12,823 bases of DNA. It comes from an uncultured Dorea sp. GTDB lineage: Bacteria; Bacillota; Clostridia; Lachnospirales; Lachnospiraceae. The position numbers and the translations under genes are program-made. The DNA is taken from positions 1 to 12,823 of the forward strand of contig CAKRAT010000059.1 of NCBI GenBank assembly GCA_934295165.1. The letters are read 5' to 3'. Shown piece after piece: positions 1 through 5,171 of the stretch; position 1 is the first letter of the stretch; every line of letters begins with the position of its first letter. The notes under the pieces were generated by a model that was not told the origin of the DNA, searched no databases, and worked only from the letters and a program-made list of their open reading frames with translations.

Positions 1-36
1 ATAAGGAAATACGACGATTTAAGGAGATATAAGAAC

Positions 37-504
37 ATGATAAAAATACTTTTCATCTGCCACGGCAACATCTGCCGATCAACCATGGCAGAATATGTAA
101 TGAAAGATTTAGTAAAAAAAGCGAACCTGGAGTCATCCTTCTACATCGACTCCGCCGGAACCAGTAACGAAGAAGATGGCAATCCGATACACTATGGGAC
201 ACAGAATAAATTAAGAGAAGAAGGAATTCCGTGCGGTAACCACAGAGCACGTCAGATGACAAGACGAGACTATGAAGAATTTGATTATCTGATCGGTATG
301 GAACAGTGGAATATCCGTAACATCAACCGTATTATCCGGAAAGACCCGGAGCATAAAGTGCATCTGTTGCTGGAATACGCAGGAGATGCAAGAGATATTG
401 CAGATCCGTGGTACACGGGGAATTTTGATGTGACTTATGAGGATGTGAAAGAAGGCTGCGAGGCATTCTTGCAATATCTGATTGAGAATGAACCATTATA
501 TTAG
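37..504 (+). CDS. Low-molecular-weight protein tyrosine phosphatase
   Basis: This 155-residue cytoplasmic enzyme should hydrolyse phosphotyrosine (possibly phosphoarginine) on proteins through a cysteinyl-phosphate intermediate. The P-loop CHGNICRS sits at the extreme N-terminus, giving Cys8-x5-Arg14-Ser15. The general acid loop is DPWY with Asp123-Pro124. Both are diagnostic of the LMW-PTP fold, and the length matches the usual 140-160 residues, so the gene looks complete. The start at 37 has AAGGAG at 21-26, ten bases upstream. A strong terminator follows at 527-589, so it is either monocistronic or the last gene of a unit that begins before the window. In Gram-positive bacteria such enzymes often counter BY-kinases in capsule control, but no such partner is visible here. 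Its substrate cannot be inferred. Confidence 0.93.
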   Translation: MIKILFICHGNICRSTMAEYVMKDLVKKANLESSFYIDSAGTSNEEDGNPIHYGTQNKLREEGIPCGNHRARQMTRRDYEEFDYLIGMEQWNIRNINRIIRKDPEHKVHLLLEYAGDARDIADPWYTGNFDVTYEDVKEGCEAFLQYLIENEPLY

Positions 505-526
505 AAACAATAGGAATAAACAATAA

Positions 527-589
527 AAAGGAATCATCTTATGTATTCAGATAATTTTGCATACATTTGATGATTCCTTTACATTTTTT
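527..589 (+). terminator. Rho-independent terminator after the tyrosine phosphatase
   Basis: A perfect 12-bp stem (AAAGGAATCATC at 527-538 with GATGATTCCTTT at 569-580) encloses an inner ATGTAT/ATACAT stem (541-546 with 561-566). A run of six T lies at 584-589. It separates the phosphatase from the phosphate transporter unit. Confidence 0.85.
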
Positions 590-637
590 CGAAAATAATT
601 TCATAGAATTTAATGTAATATAAACTCCGGGTACAAT

Positions 638-691
638 TTTACATAGATTTAACATAGATTTGATATAGGCTGCATACACCTTCGTTACAAT
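638..691 (+). promoter_or_regulatory. Pho-box-like repeats and promoter of the Na+/phosphate transporter
   Basis: Three tandem 11-mers occupy 638-670: TTTACATAGAT, TTAACATAGAT and TTGATATAGGC. The 11-bp period and TTAACA-like core match PhoB/PhoP response-regulator sites. The third repeat covers the -35 position. A -10-like TACAAT lies at 686-691, 15 bp after the last repeat, and there is no good -35 hexamer, as expected for an activator-dependent promoter. Transcription would start near 698 and give a leader of about 87 nt. The leader can form two small hairpins: TCGAG/CTCGA (704-708 with 722-726) and CTGC/GCAG (733-736 with 742-745). The link to phosphate starvation rests on motif and gene function together. 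Confidence 0.72.
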
Positions 692-715
692 AAGCCTGTA
701 ACGTCGAGGGAACAT

Positions 716-755
716 CATGTGCTCGAAAGAAGCTGCTGGCGGCAGGTTCTATAGA
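716..755 (+). repeat. 40-bp direct repeat, copy 1 (leader of the phosphate transporter)
   Basis: This copy matches 2534-2573 at 35 of 40 positions, and all five differences are transitions. The last 24 bases (732-755), starting GCTGCTGGCGGCAGG, are identical. The core can form a CTGC-TGGCG-GCAG hairpin, and TTCTATAGAA at 747-756 is a palindrome. This copy lies inside the predicted leader RNA, ending 29 nt before the start codon. Confidence 0.85.
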
Positions 756-784
756 AGACGAATGAAGGAGAATGGAAAAATATT

Positions 785-2467
785 ATGAATGAAAAATTGC
801 AGATAATATTCGGGCTTTTAGGAGGTTTGGCAGTCTTTATTTATGGAATGAATATGATGAGTGAGTGTCTGCAGAAAGCGGCAGGAGAAAAGATGAAAAG
901 CATCCTGGCACTTCTGACTAAGAACCCGGTACTTGGGGTTATCGCAGGAGCACTTACCACAGCGGTATTACAGAGTAGTAGTGCGACAACCGTTATGGCA
1001 ATCGGATTTGTCAGTGCGGGACTTATGAGTCTGCCGCAGGCAATCTCAATTATCTTTGGTGCAAATATCGGTACGACAATGACGGCGCAGATTATTGCAT
1101 TTAAGATCAGCGATTACATTTATATCATTATTTTTATTGGATTTATCATTTCGTTTATCGCGAAATCTGAAAAAGTGAAAAGTATCGGTCAGACAATTTT
1201 TGCATTTGGTCTGTTATTCCTTGGAATCGAGACCATGGGAGATGTTATGAAACCGCTGGCATCCAGCCCGGTGTTCACGGATCTGATCGAAAGAGTAGCA
1301 CATATTCCGGTACTTGGCGTATTTGTCGGAACGCTTATGACACTAGTGGTACAGAGTAGTAGTGCAACGATCGCAGTATTGCAGAACTTTGCATCACAGC
1401 CGGGACCTGACGGCGTGACAAGTATGCTTGGACTTGCAGGAGCAATCCCGATCCTGCTTGGAGATAATATCGGTACTACAATTACAGCACTTCTGGCAAG
1501 TATCGGTCAGACAAAAGATGCGAAACGTACCGCAGTTGCACACTGTATTTTCAACATTTCCGGATGTCTGTTATTTATCTGGTTTGTGAAACCATTTGCA
1601 GTACTGATCCAGCACATTTCTCCGAAAGGACCAGAGATTGAAGTGATCTCAAGACAGATTGCAAATGCACATACATTATTCAACATTACAATGACACTTA
1701 TCTGGGTCTGTCTGATCAATGTGATGGTAAAGATTGTTATGACGTTGATTCCGGATGGAAAAGCAGTCGATATGAATCCTGCAAAACCTGTATTTCTGGA
1801 TGACAAGATCATCAGTCAGCCGGCTGCAGCACTTCAGCTGGTTGCAAAGGAAATCCTTCGTGTGAGTGAAATGGTGAAAGTGGTTGTGGCAGATACGATC
1901 ACAATCGTCAAAACAGAAGACCTGAATGAACTGGAACCATTGCAGGAAAAAGGAGTGCAGATCAAGAAACTGACGGATCAGATCACAGAATATCTGGCAT
2001 CCCTGTTCTCTGCCGGAACCATGACCGAGCAGCAGGCAGCACAGACGGCGAGTCTTATGTATATATTAAGTGATGTGGAACGTATGGGAACGCTGAGCGT
2101 AGAAGTCGCAAAATGTGTACGGGAAAAGGTAGACAATCGGTACAAATATACGCCGGAAGCGATGGATGAACTGCAGAAGAGTCTGAAGACACTGGAGAAG
2201 ATGTTCAGTGATTCACTTAAGGCATTACAGGGAGATGAGTCAGTGCAGATCGAGAAGTTGATCAAACGGAAAGATAAGATCATGGATCTGGATCTGAAGA
2301 TGAGAAAAGCACATGTACAGCGTGTCAATAAAGGAAAATGTAAAGCAAGCCTGACGGCACCATTTACAAATATCCTGCATCTGATCGACCGTATGGGAAA
2401 CAGTTGCGTTAACCTTGCGGATGTTGCGTCAAATGAAATCAGTCTGAATTATTTTATGGTAAATTAA
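785..2467 (+). CDS. Na+/phosphate cotransporter (NptA/PhoU-domain family)
   Basis: This 560-residue integral membrane protein should import inorganic phosphate with Na+ (SLC34-type fold, Pfam Na_Pi_cotrans). The two inverted transport repeats each carry the signature QSSSAT, at Gln63-Thr68 and Gln190-Thr195, and each is followed by a G-x-NIGTT motif (GANIGTT and GDNIGTT). Hydrophobic segments span roughly residues 5-320. The C-terminal ~210 residues are soluble, helical and PhoU-like, which is the standard bacterial architecture and length. The Pho-box-like promoter upstream supports the phosphate role, and a terminator follows immediately, so the gene stands alone. The start is odd: AAGGAG (765-770) is 14 nt from ATG 785. 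An out-of-frame six-codon ORF at 772-792 begins 1 nt after that site and overlaps the true start, so initiation may be weak or coupled. No other in-frame start lies upstream. Confidence 0.93.
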   Translation: MNEKLQIIFGLLGGLAVFIYGMNMMSECLQKAAGEKMKSILALLTKNPVLGVIAGALTTAVLQSSSATTVMAIGFVSAGLMSLPQAISIIFGANIGTTMTAQIIAFKISDYIYIIIFIGFIISFIAKSEKVKSIGQTIFAFGLLFLGIETMGDVMKPLASSPVFTDLIERVAHIPVLGVFVGTLMTLVVQSSSATIAVLQNFASQPGPDGVTSMLGLAGAIPILLGDNIGTTITALLASIGQTKDAKRTAVAHCIFNISGCLLFIWFVKPFAVLIQHISPKGPEIEVISRQIANAHTLFNITMTLIWVCLINVMVKIVMTLIPDGKAVDMNPAKPVFLDDKIISQPAAALQLVAKEILRVSEMVKVVVADTITIVKTEDLNELEPLQEKGVQIKKLTDQITEYLASLFSAGTMTEQQAAQTASLMYILSDVERMGTLSVEVAKCVREKVDNRYKYTPEAMDELQKSLKTLEKMFSDSLKALQGDESVQIEKLIKRKDKIMDLDLKMRKAHVQRVNKGKCKASLTAPFTNILHLIDRMGNSCVNLADVASNEISLNYFMVN

Positions 2468-2482
2468 ACATATGAGAGAAAG

Positions 2483-2527
2483 AAAAGCCTTTGCGGATAT
2501 AAAAATGATATCTGCAAGGGTTTTTTT
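2483..2527 (+). terminator. Rho-independent terminator after the phosphate transporter
   Basis: A long stem pairs 2486-2500 with 2508-2522 around the loop AAAAATG, with a few G-T wobbles. The strand ends in a run of seven T (2521-2527). It begins 15 bp after the stop codon. Confidence 0.88.
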
Positions 2528-2533
2528 GATTGC

Positions 2534-2573
2534 CATGTGTTCGGAGGGGGCTGCTGGCGGCAGGTTCTATAGA
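2534..2573 (+). repeat. 40-bp direct repeat, copy 2 (just past the transporter terminator)
   Basis: This is the partner of 716-755, in the same orientation and with the same hairpin-forming core. It starts 6 bp after the T-tract of the terminator. The two copies are 1818 bp apart and bracket the transporter gene and its terminator. The bases beyond 2573 do not continue to match those beyond 755. Confidence 0.85.
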
Positions 2574-2821
2574 TACTTAACTATACAAGAAAAATTGTTA
2601 GTGTTATTTTGGGGTATTGCATTTGTTGAAAAAGAACTGTTATGGATTCATAAGCATAAGGAGACTGCCTGTAGTAAAAAATAGTAATAATTGATTTTCC
2701 GTGATATTTTGGGAAAATACATAGAAAACGAAATTTAAGACATACTATAAAAAAATGAAAAATACAAGAAGAAAGACAGAGTATAAAAAGATAGCAGACT
2801 ATCTAAAAAGGAGGAAATATC
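2574..2821 (+). other. Non-coding AT-rich gap with small palindromes
   Basis: No convincing gene is seen. A palindrome ATTTTCC-N11-GGAAAAT lies at 2694-2718. A small hairpin AGATAG-CAGA-CTATCT (2789-2804) lies just before the AAAGGAGG ribosome binding site (2808-2814) of the next gene. A possible -10 TACTAT at 2744-2749 lacks a clear -35, so the promoter of the next gene is not placed with confidence. Confidence 0.4.
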
Positions 2822-3253
2822 ATGGACACATCAACATATGAGATCCTGAAGGAATGTAATTCAGGGTGCCGGATGGCACTGAACAGTATCGGGCAGTTGG
2901 CGGTATATTTGGAAAGCCAGGAGCTGCAGGATCTGTTCTGTAAATATAAAAAAGAATATGAGAAGCTGGAGAAGGAATCGATCATTCTGTCAGAAGGAAA
3001 ACTGCAGGAAGAGAAGATGTCAGAAAAGGCAGCAGAGACATTTGTCTGGATCAGTGCGGAAGTAAAGCTGATGATCAATGATGACAGTTCAAAAATAGCG
3101 GAAATGATGATCGATGGGGCCAATATGGGAATAAAATCCATTACAGGGAAATTAAATCGTTATCCGGAGGCGGAAAAAGAAAGTATTTCACTGGCAAAGA
3201 AATTTGAAAAGACGTGTGAAAAACTGATTCAGGATATGAAAAAATATTTGTAG
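2822..3253 (+). CDS. Small helical protein of unknown function, four-helix-bundle (DUF2383-like) appearance
   Basis: This is a 143-residue, Lys/Glu-rich soluble protein with no signal peptide or membrane segment. It contains long heptad-like helices, for example residues 34-60 and 120-143. Conserved-looking stretches are NECNSGCR-like near the N-terminus and the central WISAEVKLMINDDSSKIA. Together these resemble the ferritin-like four-helix-bundle proteins that are common and uncharacterised in Lachnospiraceae. I recognise the family type but not a function, and I see no obvious EXXH di-iron motif, so no metal chemistry is claimed. The start is well supported by AAAGGAGG at 2808-2814, seven bases upstream. 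It is a single gene between the phosphate transporter terminator and the gntR promoter. A role in stress or sporulation would be a guess. Confidence 0.8.
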   Translation: MDTSTYEILKECNSGCRMALNSIGQLAVYLESQELQDLFCKYKKEYEKLEKESIILSEGKLQEEKMSEKAAETFVWISAEVKLMINDDSSKIAEMMIDGANMGIKSITGKLNRYPEAEKESISLAKKFEKTCEKLIQDMKKYL

Positions 3254-3268
3254 AAAGACAAAAACCCC

Positions 3269-3297
3269 TTTACAATTTATGTGATTTTGGATACATT
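3269..3297 (+). promoter_or_regulatory. Promoter of the gntR pair with candidate GntR operator
   Basis: TTTACA (3269-3274), a 17-bp spacer and TACATT (3292-3297) form a good sigma-A-type promoter. The 12-mer TTTGGATACATT (3286-3297) overlaps the -10 element. Its first ten bases recur in the permease leader at 10789-10798, so it is a candidate operator for autoregulation. CCCCTTTA (3265-3272) and TAAAGGGG (3318-3325) form an inverted repeat around the promoter, and the right arm is also the ribosome binding site of the first gntR gene. Confidence 0.6.
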
Positions 3298-3330
3298 ATT
3301 GTTATAAGAATATGATTTAAAGGGGAAATT

Positions 3331-3936
3331 ATGAAAGATATATCAGAAAAAAGATTAAGCGATTATATGGCGGAACAGATCGCAGACGAGATCTTATCTG
3401 GAAGAATTCCCGGGGGAAGCCAGTTAAAACAGGAAGAACTGGCGGAAGCATTCGAAGCTTCCAGAATCCCGATCCGGGAAGCATTTCAGATTCTGGAGAA
3501 TCAGGGTCTGATCATCCGTCTGGCAACCAGAAGAATTACCGTAACAGAACTGGATGAAGAACAGATCTGTCTGATCTACAGCATGATTTCAGAGATGACG
3601 AAGAAGGCATTGAACAGCCTGAAACATAGTAAAAAGACAGAAGAACTTGAAGCGAAGCTTTCGGCATCTGGGTTACTGGGAGAAGTACATCCGGCAGAGG
3701 CAATGTGTGATCTGGTGGAAAATGAGTACATCAAAAGACTGTTAAGAAATGCATGCGACAGTTATATCCGTTTTGCATTATCGACAGGACGCTATGCAGA
3801 AGAAATCAAGGCAGAAAAGGATAAGATGACAGAATTTTTGAAAAGCAAGGAACTGAAAAAAGTAGAAAAGTCGTTGGATGCATATTTTAAATTGCTTGCA
3901 AAAGCAGTGAATGAAGAGAGAGGGATGAATGAATGA
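3331..3936 (+). CDS. GntR-family regulator with degenerate C-terminal (FCD-like) domain
   Basis: This is a 201-residue DNA-binding protein. Residues 7-75 form a GntR-type winged helix-turn-helix, with LKQEELAEAFEASRIPIREA as the recognition region followed by the usual FQILENQGLI. The remaining ~125 residues are helical, as in FCD effector domains. However, the three histidines that bind metal in FCD domains are absent; the only histidines lie in the linker (LKHS) and at GEVH. This may be a subunit that cannot sense the ligand by itself. AAAGGGG at 3319-3325 supports the start. The stop overlaps the start of the next gntR gene in ATGA, so the two are translationally coupled and could form a heterodimer. 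The effector is unknown. A dicarboxylate is plausible only if the pair controls the downstream tartrate genes. Confidence 0.85.
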   Translation: MKDISEKRLSDYMAEQIADEILSGRIPGGSQLKQEELAEAFEASRIPIREAFQILENQGLIIRLATRRITVTELDEEQICLIYSMISEMTKKALNSLKHSKKTEELEAKLSASGLLGEVHPAEAMCDLVENEYIKRLLRNACDSYIRFALSTGRYAEEIKAEKDKMTEFLKSKELKKVEKSLDAYFKLLAKAVNEERGMNE

Positions 3937-4577
3937 ACGGATTAAAACCGATTAAGATGCCGTCTGCGAAAGAAAAAGTTGCAGCAGAACTCAGAAAAGC
4001 GATTTTGTCCAGACAGATGGAAGAAGGAGAAGTCCTTTCACTGGACAGCGTAGCTGCCCAGCTGAATGTATCGGCCATGCCGGTAAGGGAAGCATTTCAG
4101 ATATTAGCGAGAGACGGGCTGATCCAGCTTCGTAAAAATAAAGGGGCCGTAGTACTGGGAATTACAGAAACGTACATAAAAGAACACTACCAGCTGCGCG
4201 CAATCTTAGAAAGCTCTGCAGCAGCTTTGGCGGCAGAGCCGGACGTGGACATATCCGAGATTGAATCTGTGTATGAAGAAGCAGAGGAAGCCCTTGCGGA
4301 AGGCAATTTAAGACAATACACAGATCTGAACCGTGCGTTTCACAGCGAGATCTGGACAGCAGCCGGAAATCAGAAGATGAAAAATATGATCTCTGAATTA
4401 TGGAACGGACTGTCCATGGGAAGCATGGTTTCTGAAGAAGACTATGCGAAAGTATCGATTAAAGAACATGGAAATATCTTAAAAGCAATCCAGAAACGTG
4501 ATAAAGAAGCAGCTCAGAAGACCATGTATGATCATATTATGCGCAGCCGGGATGATATGCTGACGTATTATAAATAA
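3933..4577 (+). CDS. GntR/FCD-family transcriptional regulator
   Basis: This 214-residue regulator has an N-terminal winged HTH (residues ~10-75) whose recognition segment contains VSAMPVREAFQIL, closely parallel to the preceding protein. The C-terminal FCD domain (~80-210) keeps the family metal/effector signature: FH at His137, EHGNIL with His179, and DHI with His201. The 42- and 22-residue spacings are normal for FCD proteins. The position four residues before His137, often Asp, is Asn133. FCD regulators usually respond to small carboxylates or sugar acids. It is the second gene of a two-gene operon (4-bp overlap) and ends in a strong hairpin at 4614-4672. The nearest metabolic genes that could be its target are the permease and tartrate dehydratase beyond the pilus operon; this is inferred from a shared promoter motif. 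Confidence 0.9.
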   Translation: MNGLKPIKMPSAKEKVAAELRKAILSRQMEEGEVLSLDSVAAQLNVSAMPVREAFQILARDGLIQLRKNKGAVVLGITETYIKEHYQLRAILESSAAALAAEPDVDISEIESVYEEAEEALAEGNLRQYTDLNRAFHSEIWTAAGNQKMKNMISELWNGLSMGSMVSEEDYAKVSIKEHGNILKAIQKRDKEAAQKTMYDHIMRSRDDMLTYYK

Positions 4578-4613
4578 AATTTCTACTTAATTCACTAAGC
4601 TAGATCCCCGTAC

Positions 4614-4672
4614 CGTAATAAAAGTTGGAAAGGCATTCCTGTTCACTGGAATGCCTTTCCACTTTTATTACG
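4614..4672 (+). terminator. Long, probably bidirectional hairpin terminator after the gntR pair
   Basis: The arms 4614-4639 and 4648-4672 are complementary over 25 bp with one bulged T, around the loop TGTTCACT. The GC-rich core GGAAAGGCATTCC is flanked by AATAAAAGT on one side and ACTTTTATT on the other, giving T-rich tails on both strands. The length is unusual for a simple terminator. Confidence 0.7.
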
Positions 4673-4831
4673 TGTGTATCTAACGCTGTAGTGACTTAAT
4701 AGAGTGTCCGAAGCCGTTGTGACACCGGAAGTGTATAGAAGCACCGGAAAATCAAGGCTTTCACAATAACTTTCCGATTACACATAAAGGTTACGGTTCT
4801 CCATTTAATTATTATGGCATGCGAAAACACA
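4673..4831 (+). other. Non-coding stretch, possible decayed element end
   Basis: I find no gene, RNA gene or clear promoter here. CACCGGAA occurs twice in direct orientation, 21 bp apart (about 4724-4752). The character differs from neighbouring leaders, and the stretch leads straight into the 212-bp palindrome. A remnant of an insertion sequence is possible but unproven. Confidence 0.35.
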
Positions 4832-5043
4832 GGAATAAACTTACAAGGCCCTATCCAGTGCATACGGACTCATGGTTGGTAATTCTTAAGTAAAAAAGTT
4901 GACCGTTTGCTCACAAAAACTCCACTGTCTGAGACGAATGTCGAGTTTGGAGTTTTTGTGAGCTCGTTTTTAGGTCAGCTTTTTTGCTTTAGAATTTCCC
5001 CATGTTGGAGTCAGCACAGGATAGGGCCTTGTAAGTTTATTCC
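4832..5043. repeat. 212-bp nested inverted-repeat element (MITE-like or invertible segment)
   Basis: The ends 4832-4856 (begins GGAATAAACTTACAAG) and 5019-5043 are perfect 25-bp inverted repeats. Inside them, AAAAAAGTTGACC (4892-4904) pairs with GGTCAGCTTTTTT (4973-4985) with one T-G wobble. A further perfect 16-bp stem joins 4909-4924 with 4948-4963. The arms between these blocks are also recognisably complementary, so the whole segment folds back on itself. No transposase or recombinase gene and no clear target-site duplication are visible. A -10-like TAGAAT lies at 4990-4995 with a poor -35. It sits 129 bp upstream of the tip-adhesin start, so it lies within or next to the pilus operon's control region. 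Confidence 0.8.
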
Positions 5044-5171
5044 GATCGGTGACAGCCGCCATGATGAATTAAATAGAAATTCTGGAATAAAATCCCATCC
5101 TCCTACATAAGAATACTATGAGGGTAAAGAAAAACAGCCACATTCAAATGAAACAGAAATGGAGGAGCGTT

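Noticed and set aside
2472..2684. 70-residue + strand reading frame after the phosphate transporter
   Set aside because: It runs through the rho-independent terminator (2483-2527) and repeat copy 2, has no ribosome binding site of its own, and looks like no protein family.
4680..4830. tRNA or small structured RNA gene in the gap before the palindrome
   Set aside because: No cloverleaf, no TTC loop motif and no consistent stem set could be found.
4907..5110. 67-residue + strand reading frame inside the palindromic element
   Set aside because: It has no ribosome binding site, and its composition simply follows the inverted repeat and flank.
5118..5171. Upstream ATG extending the tip adhesin by 18 residues
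   Set aside because: No ribosome binding site precedes it, while GGAGGAG sits ideally before ATG 5172, from which a normal signal peptide begins.
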